Origin: Flavobacterium sp. ASV13
Lineage (GTDB): Bacteria; Bacteroidota; Bacteroidia; Flavobacteriales; Flavobacteriaceae
DNA: 64,000 nucleotides
Direction of reading: 5' to 3'
Assembly: GCF_000745775.1 (NCBI RefSeq)
Contig: NZ_JQJY01000009.1
Span: forward strand, 248,001-312,000
Notes under the pieces: generated by a model
What the model was told of the DNA's origin: nothing
What the model saw: only the letters and a program-made list of their open reading frames with translations
Databases searched by the model: none
Position numbers and translations under genes: made by a program
Shown: in pieces, positions 50,854 to 59,455 of the stretch
Layout of the letters: each line of letters begins with the position of its first letter
Numbering within the stretch: the first letter of the stretch is position 1

Positions 50854-51672
50854 ATGAAAAATGCTGAAGAAAATAACAATTACAGAATTGCCGTTCCTTC
50901 AGCATTTGAAACTGTTTTTTCGCATTTCTACTTTGCTGAAAACAAAACAGAATTTCCCATAACCAAAACCTTATTGCCAAGTTTTCAAAGTATATTGGTT
51001 TTTAATTTCGGAACAAAATCATCTTTAAAATCGCAGCAGAATACTTTTCTGGAAATTGAAAAATGCGTTGTTTTGGGGCCAATCAAACAAGCTTTTGATT
51101 ATACTTTAGAACCAGGTTCACAGATTTTAGTTGCCAATTTTAAAGAAGATGCTTTTTACAGATTCTTTGGCAATGCGCTTTTTGATTCTATGCCCATTCA
51201 TCCCGATGATTTAATTAATGAAAACTGTTTTACTGTTTTATGGGAAGAACTTCAAAATATTCCTGATCCAAAAGAACGTGTCGCTTATATTTTAGATTTC
51301 TGCAAACCTTATTTGCGGGAACAAACGGCAATTACGACTCTTTTAAGCGATTTTCATGATCAGAATTTAAATCCAATAAAAACGATTGCTTCACAGATCA
51401 ATCAAACTGAAAGAAACATTCAGTTGAATCAAAAAAAGATTTTTGGTTATTCCGTTAAAGAAGCCAATCGTTATGAAAGGTTTTTAAAGGCCATTGATCA
51501 AATTCAGAAAAATATTCTAAACGAACTAAAAATAGATTGGTTAACAATTGTTAATGAATGCGGATATTATGATCAAAGCCAGCTTATTCATGACTTTAAA
51601 TATTATATGAATATTTCGCCAACAAAGTTCCTCAAATTTCAAAGCGATATCTGCAGTTCAAAACGGCAATAA
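50854..51672 (+). CDS. AraC family transcriptional regulator
   Basis: This 272-residue protein has an N-terminal sensory part with no recognised motif and a C-terminal AraC double helix-turn-helix (about 170-265). The typical ending is IVNECGYYDQSQLIHDFKYY followed by MNISPTKFLKF. It probably controls the adjacent NAD(P)H oxidoreductase gene, whose promoter lies between the two. Confidence 0.88.
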   Translation: MKNAEENNNYRIAVPSAFETVFSHFYFAENKTEFPITKTLLPSFQSILVFNFGTKSSLKSQQNTFLEIEKCVVLGPIKQAFDYTLEPGSQILVANFKEDAFYRFFGNALFDSMPIHPDDLINENCFTVLWEELQNIPDPKERVAYILDFCKPYLREQTAITTLLSDFHDQNLNPIKTIASQINQTERNIQLNQKKIFGYSVKEANRYERFLKAIDQIQKNILNELKIDWLTIVNECGYYDQSQLIHDFKYYMNISPTKFLKFQSDICSSKRQ

Positions 51673-51715
51673 GACCGATTTCGTTTTCTTACAATTACTC
51701 CTCAAACCTGTGTTA

Positions 51716-51723
51716 TAGATTTG
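51716..51723 (+). promoter_or_regulatory. -7 promoter box of the oxidoreductase gene
   Basis: TAGATTTG matches TAnnTTTG and lies 28 bases before the ATG at 51752. No -33 box is apparent, which fits a promoter that needs an activator such as the AraC protein upstream. Confidence 0.45.
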
Positions 51724-51751
51724 TCATGTTCAATCTTTAAAACTAGAAAAC

Positions 51752-52351
51752 ATGAAAAATTTAATTATTTACGCACATCCAAACGAAGCAAGTTTAAATC
51801 ATTTCTTTAAAAACACAATCGTAGAAACTTTAGAAAAATCAGGGCAGGAAATTGTGGTTCGCGATTTAAATGAAATCAATTTTAATCCGGTTCTTTCTTT
51901 GCAGGATATGCAGGGGCAAAGAATGGGACAAGTTGCAGATGATGTAAAAACAGAACAAGATTTTATTTCGTGGGCAGACCAAATTATTTTTGTTTACCCA
52001 ATTTGGTGGACGGGAATGCCGGCAATTATGAAAGGTTATATTGACCGCGTTTTTAGTTACGGATTTGCGTATCGATACGATCAGGGCGTTCAAAAAGGTT
52101 TACTGACAGAAAAAAAAGCCGTTATTGTAAATTCTCATGGAAAATCAAATGCTGAATATGAAGCAATAGGAATGGACAAAGCTTTGGAATTAACTTCGGA
52201 TACCGGAATTTTTAAATATTGTGGATTAGAAATCAAACAGCACTTTTATTTTGATAAAGCTGACAGAGCTTCAACAGACAACGTTTTAGAATGGGAAAAG
52301 GAACTTAAAAATGCTTTTAAACTCATAAATGAAGTTTCTGTTTTTCAATAG
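51752..52351 (+). CDS. NAD(P)H-dependent quinone oxidoreductase (flavodoxin-like fold)
   Basis: This 199-residue protein starts with the FMN/FAD-binding segment MKNLIIYAHPNEASLNHFFK. It has the family signature IIFVYPIWWTGMPAIMKGYI followed by DRVFSYGFAYRYD. This is the KefF/YwrO/NQO1-type group, which reduces quinones or electrophiles by two electrons in the cytoplasm. Its pairing with an AraC regulator suggests inducible stress response. Confidence 0.88.
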   Translation: MKNLIIYAHPNEASLNHFFKNTIVETLEKSGQEIVVRDLNEINFNPVLSLQDMQGQRMGQVADDVKTEQDFISWADQIIFVYPIWWTGMPAIMKGYIDRVFSYGFAYRYDQGVQKGLLTEKKAVIVNSHGKSNAEYEAIGMDKALELTSDTGIFKYCGLEIKQHFYFDKADRASTDNVLEWEKELKNAFKLINEVSVFQ

Positions 52352-52467
52352 AAATTTATTTTTCAAAGGAATAATTGAAAAAAAATCTAAAAATGTTCGG
52401 CTAAGAGCCAAGATTTTAAATTGATAGCAAATTACAGAAATATGATGATTTTCTAATGTTTTTATGG

Positions 52468-52475
52468 TAAATTTG
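52468..52475 (+). promoter_or_regulatory. -7 promoter box of the NTF2-like gene
   Basis: TAAATTTG matches TAnnTTTG, 43 bases before the ATG at 52519. Confidence 0.4.
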
Positions 52476-52518
52476 GTTTTATACTTAAAATTTAAGCGTT
52501 AACTAAATCTAATATCTT

Positions 52519-53370
52519 ATGAGAAAAATCTACTTTGTATGTTTTCTATTTATGCTTAATGGCCTTTTTGCTCAAAAGAAAGATAAATTATACCCAATTG
52601 CAGCTTATGAAAAGGTATGGCAAGAGAAAAATAGTGACGTCAGATTAAAAATGATTAAATCGATTTGGCTAGAAGACAGTACTTTTGAAGATCCTTCTGC
52701 TTCAATAAAAGGAACTACGGCGTTTAATAATGTCATCAATGAATTTTATAAAAAATTTCCAGATGCTGTATTGACATCTGGAGTAAAAATAGTGAAAGAT
52801 AATTATGTAACCTGGGAATGGAAAATTCTGGATTCTAAAAATAATCTTATAATGGCAGGCCGAGATTTTGCCCGCTTGAATGGAAAAGGGCAAATAAGTA
52901 AAATAATCGGCTTTTGGGATAATTCAGCAACTTTGTCTGAAACGGATATTTTAAAAAATCTTGAAGTAGATAATCTTAAAGTTGTTGCAAAATATTATGA
53001 ATGTCTTTTTAAAACAAGAGATTTTGATGCAATGGCAACTTTAATTGAAGATGGAGCAGTTTACACTCAGGCGACGGGACTTCCTTACGGCGGTACTTTT
53101 GTAGGGTTTGCTGAATGGACAAAAATGTTTGCAAAATCTGCAGAGTTTTTTGATTTGCAAATAGAGAAAGAACCAACATATTTTAGTGATGCTTCAAAAA
53201 ATGAAGTAATCATTTATTTCACTATAAATTGCAAATCCAAAAAATCGGGTAAAAACCTTTCAATGCCAATTTCGGAACATTTTGATTTGAAAAACGGAAA
53301 AATTACGGCGATCAGACCTTTTTATTATGATACCAAACAATTTGCGGAATTCCTGAAAAGCAAGAAATAA
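52519..53370 (+). CDS. Secreted protein with two NTF2/SnoaL-like domains
   Basis: This 283-residue protein has a signal peptide (FLFMLNGLFAQ). Two consecutive SnoaL-like cone domains cover about 25-145 and 155-280. The first shows IWLEDSTFEDPSASIKGTTA and the second YYECLFKTRDFDAMATLIED, then GGTFVGFAEWTKMF. Domains of this fold bind small hydrophobic ligands or act as isomerases and hydrolases. No catalytic residues can be named. Confidence 0.8.
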   Translation: MRKIYFVCFLFMLNGLFAQKKDKLYPIAAYEKVWQEKNSDVRLKMIKSIWLEDSTFEDPSASIKGTTAFNNVINEFYKKFPDAVLTSGVKIVKDNYVTWEWKILDSKNNLIMAGRDFARLNGKGQISKIIGFWDNSATLSETDILKNLEVDNLKVVAKYYECLFKTRDFDAMATLIEDGAVYTQATGLPYGGTFVGFAEWTKMFAKSAEFFDLQIEKEPTYFSDASKNEVIIYFTINCKSKKSGKNLSMPISEHFDLKNGKITAIRPFYYDTKQFAEFLKSKK

Positions 53371-53406
53371 AAAAAAGCGACCTTAATATATAGGTCGCTT
53401 TTTTTA
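53369..53406. terminator. Bidirectional terminator between the NTF2-like gene and rnhB
   Basis: AAGCGACCT pairs with AGGTCGCTT, with A and T runs on the two sides. Confidence 0.88.
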
Positions 53407-54069
53407 TTCAAAAAAATCCAGAGTCAGTTGATCAGGCAAAAGTCTGAAACTCATTCGATGATATTTTGTGGGGCCATATTTTTTAATAGCTTCTCTATGT
53501 TCTTTGGTTGGGTAGCCTTTATTTTGTTTCCAATTGTACATTGGGAATTCTTCGTGAATTTGATCCATATATTCGTCGCGATACGTTTTTGCCAAAACGG
53601 ACGCTGCCGCAATACTTAAATATTTAGCATCACCCTTAATAATACTTTTATTTGGAATTGATTTTAGAAGTTCAATTTCGGTTGAAGAAAATTGTTTGCC
53701 AAAAGTGTTTTTAAGTCCAAGTTTTGCATTTAAGGCTCGGTTTCCATCAACAATAATATATTCGGGAACATGTTTTAATTTTAAAATGCATTCCTGCATT
53801 CCTTTCATAGAGGCATTCAAGATATTTATTTCGTCAATTTCTTCCGGAAATAAATGTGTGACAGCAAAACAGAGCGCTTGCTGTTCAATAATTGGTTTTA
53901 AAAGGGCTCTTGTTTTTTCAGACAGTTGTTTACTGTCATTTAAAATTTGATTTTCAAAAGTTTCAGGCAAAATTATAGCAGCTGCTGTGACGGGCCCGGC
54001 TAGACATCCGCGTCCGGCTTCATCGGTTCCCGATTCTAAAATAAATCCTGAGAAATTCTTTTCGAGCAT
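53404..54069 (-). CDS. rnhB: Ribonuclease HII
   Basis: This 221-residue protein begins with the catalytic block GTDEAGRGCLAGPVTAAAI. It also has YIIVDGNRAL, the conserved KGDAKYLSIAAASVLAKTYR and the DEYMDQIHEEFPMYNWKQNK region. It removes RNA from RNA-DNA hybrids during replication and repair. The length is normal. Confidence 0.96.
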   Translation of the reverse strand: MLEKNFSGFILESGTDEAGRGCLAGPVTAAAIILPETFENQILNDSKQLSEKTRALLKPIIEQQALCFAVTHLFPEEIDEINILNASMKGMQECILKLKHVPEYIIVDGNRALNAKLGLKNTFGKQFSSTEIELLKSIPNKSIIKGDAKYLSIAAASVLAKTYRDEYMDQIHEEFPMYNWKQNKGYPTKEHREAIKKYGPTKYHRMSFRLLPDQLTLDFFE

Positions 54070-54626
54070 TTTTAACCTTTTTGGATGGCAAAGATTATAA
54101 AAAATTAAATAAAAAGGCTTAGCGACGATTAAAAATTGAAGAAGGGATATAAAAAATCGAATAAATTATGTCATTTTTTGGGTTGTTTTTAGAGATAATA
54201 TTTCATGTTTTTTACACTTTCTCTTAATAATTTTGTTGATAAGCGCTTTTTTTTTGAATTTTTTTAGGGCAACTATTAAAAAAACTTATAAAAAATGGAT
54301 GTTTTGCCATGTTTTGCTCTTGTTTTTATCAAAAGTTTAAAAAACTCTACTGATTTAGAGAACTTAATAAAAGATATTGCTGTTTTTTATGAGTTTAACT
54401 ATTTGATTTTCTTAAATGTTAAAATCTGTTAACGTTTTTAACTCAAAAAAATTATATTTTTTGATATTTTTGAAGGAAAAATAGTATTTAAAGTTTGAAA
54501 TAGTTATATTTTCTGGGATTGGATTAAGCTTTTGTTAATAATCTTAAGGAAATTTAAGTACAAATAGTTTGTTATTTTAAGAAATAATTAAGATGTTTGT
54601 CGCATACTAATTCAAAATAAATTAAA
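54070..54626. other. Long AT-rich region upstream of the SusC gene
   Basis: It lies between the divergent rnhB and SusC genes. It contains a TATTTTTG box (54465-54472), which would give a leader of about 150 bases, and one small ORF (54295-54432). No repeat array or strong hairpin was seen. Confidence 0.5.
54295..54432 (+). CDS. Possible small protein (45 aa), unverified
   Basis: An ATG-started frame encodes a 45-residue peptide (begins MDVLPCFALVFIKSLKNSTD, ends in Cys). It is long for such AT-rich DNA, and the middle could form a helix (DLENLIKDIAVFY). There is no homology that I recognise and no clear promoter, so it may be chance. Confidence 0.2.
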   Translation: MDVLPCFALVFIKSLKNSTDLENLIKDIAVFYEFNYLIFLNVKIC

Positions 54627-57600
54627 ATGAAATTAAAATTTAAATGGATTTTTACGCTCCTTGTAGCGTTATCTATGCAGTTTTCTTTTGCTCAGGAGAG
54701 AACTGTTACTGGAAAGGTATCTGATAAAACAGGTGTTATTCCAGGAGTAAATGTTCTTGTGAAAGGATCTAAAGCAAATACTCAGACTGATTTTGATGGA
54801 AGTTATTCTATCAAAGCAAAGACTGGTGATGTTTTGGTTTTTTCATATGTTGGTATGAACAACAAACAAGTTACTGTAGGGACTTCAAATACAGTAAACG
54901 TTGAGCTAGAATCTGAAGCACAATTAATGAATGAGGTTGTCGTAGTAGGTTACGGTGTTCAGAAAAGAAAAGAAGTTACAGGTTCTATTTCTAAAATTGC
55001 TGGTAACGACATCGCTAACTTAGTGACTCCATCTTTTGAAGGAGTATTAGCTGGTAGAGCAACTGGAGTACAAGTTGTAACTAACAGTGGTATTGTTGGA
55101 GTTGCTCCAAAAATTAGAATTAGAGGTATTGCTTCTATTTCTAGTGGAAGTGATCCATTAATCGTAGTAGATGGTGTGCCAATTCTTTCTGGTGATATCG
55201 GAGGTGTTGCAAACACAAACGGTTTAGCAGATATTAACCCAGACGATATCGAATCATTTGATATCTTGAAAGATGGTGCTGCAACGGCTATCTATGGATC
55301 AAGAGCTGCGAATGGAGTAATTTTGATTACTACAAAAAGCGGTAAAAAAGGAACTTTAAAAGTTAATTTCTCTTCAAATTTTGGTGTTGCAAGTGCAGCT
55401 AAAAAATACGATCTTTTACAGACTCCTGATTTCTTAACGATTGCAAATGAAAAAAGAACTAACAGAGGACAAGCTCCATGGGCTGTTGGAAGTACTTATA
55501 ATACAGACTGGCAAAGTGCTGTTTTAAGAAACGCACCTCAAATCACTAACAACTTAGCATTTAGTGGTGGTTCTGATAAAACTAAATATTACTTATCTTT
55601 AGGTTATACAGATCAAGATGGTATCAACTTGGCAAATAGCATGCAAAGATATTCAGTAAGAGCTAATATTGATCAAGATATCAATAAATGGTTAAGCATT
55701 GGTACAAACTTAAGTGTTACTAGAACTGAGTACAATGGTTTAAATACTAGTGCTAGTGGACTTTCTGGAAATATCTTCAACACAATCAGACAATTGCCTA
55801 ACGTGCCAATTTATGATGCAGCAAATCCAACAGGATATAACTTAACATTGCCATTAAGTACAAATACAGTTGGTAGATGGGATAATACAGATCCAGTAGG
55901 AGATAACATTACAAATATTCTTTATGTATTAGATCATAATAAATATTACTCAAAAGTTAACAGAACATTGTTAAGTCTTTTTGCTAACGCAAAAATTACT
56001 TCTGATTTAACTTACAAATTACAAGTAAGTGCTGATAACTCTATTACTGGTGGATTACAATACTGGAATCCTATTCACGGTGACGGACGTTCTAGAAATG
56101 GTTACCTGTACAATGATAATACAGAATACTTAAGATGGAACTGGCAAAATATCTTGAACTACAAGCATACTTTTGGTGAAAATCATAACGTAGGAGCTAC
56201 AGCTGTTGCTGAGTACCAAAAACAGAGATATCAAAATTTCTGGGGGTCTGGAAGTGATATCATCAGTGATTTCTTCAACCAAAACTTAGTTACTAACTCA
56301 TATGTTACTAAAGATTCAGGTGGATCTGTTACTGAAAATGGTATTATTTCTTACTTAGGACGTTTTACATATAACTACAAAGAAAAATACTTCATTCAGG
56401 GTTCTATCAGAAGAGACGGTATTTCTAAGTTAAGTGCAGATACAAGATGGACTAACTTCCCTGGAGTTTCTGCAGGTTGGACAGTTTCTAAAGAAGATTT
56501 CATGCAATCAATCAGCAGTACAGTTTCTGATTTCAAACTAAGAGCATCATACTCTAAAGTTGGAAATACTGAAATTGGAAACTATCCTTACATGGATTTA
56601 ACAACTGGTTCTCCTTATGCAACTGCAAATGGTATTGGATATTTCCAATTTGGAAATCCTCAATTACAATGGGAATCTAGTGAGAAAATTGACTTTGGTG
56701 CTGATTTCGGATTTTTCAATAATCGTTTGACTATTGGTTTTGATTACTACAGAAACAATATCGATAAATTAATTTTGGCTGTACCGGTTTCTCCATCATT
56801 AGGTGTTCCGTTTAATACAACAAACAAAAATATTGGTAAATTATATAACCAAGGTTTAGAGTTCGCTGTTGGTTTCAAAGCTATCAACAACCAAAACTTC
56901 AAATGGGATGTATCATCAAACTTGACTTTGTCTAAAAACGTAGTTACTGACGTATTTAATGGTCAAGATATCATTGGAGGATCTTCAACAGATACTAACA
57001 TTGCACCAAATATCATTATTAGAGAAGGTGAATCAATGAACTCTTTATATGGTTTCAAATATTGGGGAGTTAACAAAGCAAATGGTAACCCAGTTTACTA
57101 CAAAGCTGATGGTAGTTTAGTTCAAGGAAACATTCCAACATCTACTTACTATGTTTTCGATCCAAACAATCCAGCTGCATTAACAACTCCAGCTACTTTA
57201 AGTGCTGCTACTGATAAAGTAATTTTAGGTAATACATTACCAACTTACTATGGATCTTTATCTTCTAGCATGAAATATAAAAATCTTGATTTCGGATTTA
57301 TGTTCAGATTCAGTGGAGGAAACAAAATTTTCAACTCTACAAGAAGAGAGTTGATGAACCAAAACTTCAACAACAACGGAACAGAGATCTTAGGAAGATG
57401 GCAAAGTGTTGACAATCCTGGAGACGGATGGACTCCAAGATTATGGGCAAGTTCAAATACATTTACTAACCTTTCTGGAAACGCGAGTTCTCGTTTCGTA
57501 GAAAAAGGAGATTTCATTTCTTTAGATAACATTAGCTTAGGTTATACTTTACCTAGAATCTTGTTAGATAAAATCCAAGTAGAAAACTTCAGAATCTATG

Positions 57601-57731
57601 TTCAGGCTCAAAATATCTGGTTAATTTCTGATTACAAAGGTATTAACCCTGAAATGGAAACATCTGGAGTAGATATCAATGGAACTCCACGTTCTAAAGT
57701 TATATCAATGGGAATAAATGTTAGTTTATAA
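54627..57731 (+). CDS. SusC/RagA family TonB-linked outer-membrane protein
   Basis: This 1034-residue protein has a signal peptide (up to FSFAQ). The carboxypeptidase-like domain follows (about 25-100, VTGKVSDKTGVIPGVNVLVK), then a plug with the SusC hallmarks EVVVVGYGVQKRKEVTGS and ILKDGAATAIYGSRAANGVI, and then the barrel. It forms the outer-membrane pore of a SusCD importer with the downstream SusD. No glycosidase is adjacent, so the ligand could be a glycan or a peptide. Its codon use (few rare AT-rich variants, many GTT/GCT/AAC) looks like that of a highly expressed gene. Confidence 0.95.
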   Translation: MKLKFKWIFTLLVALSMQFSFAQERTVTGKVSDKTGVIPGVNVLVKGSKANTQTDFDGSYSIKAKTGDVLVFSYVGMNNKQVTVGTSNTVNVELESEAQLMNEVVVVGYGVQKRKEVTGSISKIAGNDIANLVTPSFEGVLAGRATGVQVVTNSGIVGVAPKIRIRGIASISSGSDPLIVVDGVPILSGDIGGVANTNGLADINPDDIESFDILKDGAATAIYGSRAANGVILITTKSGKKGTLKVNFSSNFGVASAAKKYDLLQTPDFLTIANEKRTNRGQAPWAVGSTYNTDWQSAVLRNAPQITNNLAFSGGSDKTKYYLSLGYTDQDGINLANSMQRYSVRANIDQDINKWLSIGTNLSVTRTEYNGLNTSASGLSGNIFNTIRQLPNVPIYDAANPTGYNLTLPLSTNTVGRWDNTDPVGDNITNILYVLDHNKYYSKVNRTLLSLFANAKITSDLTYKLQVSADNSITGGLQYWNPIHGDGRSRNGYLYNDNTEYLRWNWQNILNYKHTFGENHNVGATAVAEYQKQRYQNFWGSGSDIISDFFNQNLVTNSYVTKDSGGSVTENGIISYLGRFTYNYKEKYFIQGSIRRDGISKLSADTRWTNFPGVSAGWTVSKEDFMQSISSTVSDFKLRASYSKVGNTEIGNYPYMDLTTGSPYATANGIGYFQFGNPQLQWESSEKIDFGADFGFFNNRLTIGFDYYRNNIDKLILAVPVSPSLGVPFNTTNKNIGKLYNQGLEFAVGFKAINNQNFKWDVSSNLTLSKNVVTDVFNGQDIIGGSSTDTNIAPNIIIREGESMNSLYGFKYWGVNKANGNPVYYKADGSLVQGNIPTSTYYVFDPNNPAALTTPATLSAATDKVILGNTLPTYYGSLSSSMKYKNLDFGFMFRFSGGNKIFNSTRRELMNQNFNNNGTEILGRWQSVDNPGDGWTPRLWASSNTFTNLSGNASSRFVEKGDFISLDNISLGYTLPRILLDKIQVENFRIYVQAQNIWLISDYKGINPEMETSGVDINGTPRSKVISMGINVSL

Positions 57732-57732
57732 T

Positions 57733-59289
57733 ATGAAAAATATGAAAAATATAATAAAATCAATTTTACTTTCTGCAGTAGTACTTGGGATGAGCTCATG
57801 TACTGAAGAAAAGATCTTAGACCTTGTACCTATAAATAACGTTCCAACTGACCTTGCTTTTACAACTCCAACTTATATAGAAACTTATATGGCTGGTGTT
57901 TACAATGCTGCAGCTATTGGTACTTACAACAGTGGTACTTCAAATGGTGGTAGAGGATACGTATGGGGAGCTGCTTTTGTTGAGCAAGGTGAATGTATGG
58001 GAGAAGATGCAGTAAACAATGCTACTTTCTACCAATTAACATATACTCAAACTTACGATCCAACATCTGCAAATAACGTTTACTACTGGGTTGACGGTTA
58101 CAGATTAATCAACAGATGTAACTTAATGATCGAAGGAGTTAATGATGCAGTTGCAAAAGGTGTTATTACTAAAGCTGTAGGTGATGACTATATTGGTCAA
58201 TCTAAATTTTTAAGAGCGATTACACATTTTGAGTTGTTGAATTATTTTGCTAGACCTTACAACCATACTGCAGGAGCTACCCATTTAGGTATTCCTTACA
58301 GAGAAGTTGGTGTAAATACTCAAGCAGAAATTGATTCTGAAAATGCAAAACCTAGAAATACTGTAGCAGAATGTTATGCTAAAGTACTTGCTGATTTAGA
58401 TGATGCTGAAAAATTAATTACAACTGCAACTACTTCAAGAGCATCTAAAAATGCTGCAATTGCTTTCAAAACGAGAGTTTATCTTCAAAAAAGAGACTGG
58501 GCAAATGTAGTTGTTGAAGGAACTAAATTAAATGGTAAATATACTTTGACTGCTAAGCCAGGTGACCCATTTGTACCAGCTAGTAACTTAACAAACTCAG
58601 AGTCTATTTTCTCTATCGCTCACTCAGCTACTTCTAACCCTCAGGTTAATGCTGCTTTAGCTAGTATCTTGAACAGTAGAGCTTTAGTTAACATTAGCCC
58701 AATCATTTGGAGAGAACCAAAATGGTTAGTTGATGATAAAAGAAGAGAAGAAGGTGTTATGATCAAAACTGTTGCTGGTAGAAAATATACTAACAAATAT
58801 TCTGATATTGTTAACTTGACAGATGCTGCTCCTGTTATTAGATATGCAGAGGTTTTATTGAACATGGCAGAAGCTCAAGCTCGTTTAAATACTGCTTCAA
58901 GTTTAACTTCATCTTTGGCTTTATTGAACCAAGTAAGAAACAGATCGTTAGCTAATCCTTTAACTCAAGCTTATACTGCAGCTACTTTAAATACGCCGCA
59001 AACTTTAGTTCCAGCGATTCTTATTGAAAGAAGAATTGAGTTTTTAATGGAAGGTCGTAGATGGTCTGATATCCACAGATTACAAAATGATGATATTGCT
59101 CCAATCAACGGTATTCCTGCAAAACTTGCTAATGCTGCTCCAGCTGCTGCATTATACACTTTAGGAACTGCTTACCCAGGTCCATTTGGTGTGCCAGCTT
59201 TGCCTTATACTGATTACAAATTCATTTGGCCAATACCACAAATTGAAATGAATACAAACCCAGGTTTAGGACAAAACCCTAACTGGTAA
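57733..59289 (+). CDS. RagB/SusD family nutrient-binding lipoprotein
   Basis: The start at 57733 (MKNMKNIIKSILLSAVVLGM, then SSC) gives 518 residues with a lipoprotein signal. An earlier ATG at 57718 overlaps the SusC end. Typical SusD segments are YWVDGYRLINRCNLMIEGVN, GQSKFLRAITHFELLNYFAR and IERRIEFLMEGRRWSDIHRL. It caps the SusC pore on the cell surface and binds the ligand. It is followed by a strong terminator, so the operon has two genes. Confidence 0.95.
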   Translation: MKNMKNIIKSILLSAVVLGMSSCTEEKILDLVPINNVPTDLAFTTPTYIETYMAGVYNAAAIGTYNSGTSNGGRGYVWGAAFVEQGECMGEDAVNNATFYQLTYTQTYDPTSANNVYYWVDGYRLINRCNLMIEGVNDAVAKGVITKAVGDDYIGQSKFLRAITHFELLNYFARPYNHTAGATHLGIPYREVGVNTQAEIDSENAKPRNTVAECYAKVLADLDDAEKLITTATTSRASKNAAIAFKTRVYLQKRDWANVVVEGTKLNGKYTLTAKPGDPFVPASNLTNSESIFSIAHSATSNPQVNAALASILNSRALVNISPIIWREPKWLVDDKRREEGVMIKTVAGRKYTNKYSDIVNLTDAAPVIRYAEVLLNMAEAQARLNTASSLTSSLALLNQVRNRSLANPLTQAYTAATLNTPQTLVPAILIERRIEFLMEGRRWSDIHRLQNDDIAPINGIPAKLANAAPAAALYTLGTAYPGPFGVPALPYTDYKFIWPIPQIEMNTNPGLGQNPNW

Positions 59290-59312
59290 GAAATAAATAT
59301 TTTGATTTTTAT

Positions 59313-59347
59313 AAAACCCTCAATCATTTTGATTGGGGGTTTTTTTA
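59313..59347 (+). terminator. Terminator of the susCD operon
   Basis: A 14-base near-perfect stem (AAAACCC...CAATCA with its complement) and a run of T follow the SusD stop codon. Confidence 0.88.
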
Positions 59348-59376
59348 TTGTGATAAAAACTCCTCATTCATACTGA

Positions 59377-59411
59377 TTTGTTTTTTTATACGTTTTTATC
59401 TTTTACCTTTG
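59377..59411 (+). promoter_or_regulatory. Promoter of the porin gene
   Basis: TTTG (59377-59380) and TACCTTTG (59404-59411) are 23 bases apart, within the Flavobacterium range. The ATG follows 44 bases later. Confidence 0.5.
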
Positions 59412-59455
59412 CTTGACTAATTTTGTCGAATATAATTTCAATATAAAGCTATCAA

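Noticed and set aside
57718..57733. Earlier ATG of the SusD gene
   Set aside because: It overlaps the SusC stop and adds residues before a complete lipoprotein signal, so the ATG at 57733 is preferred.
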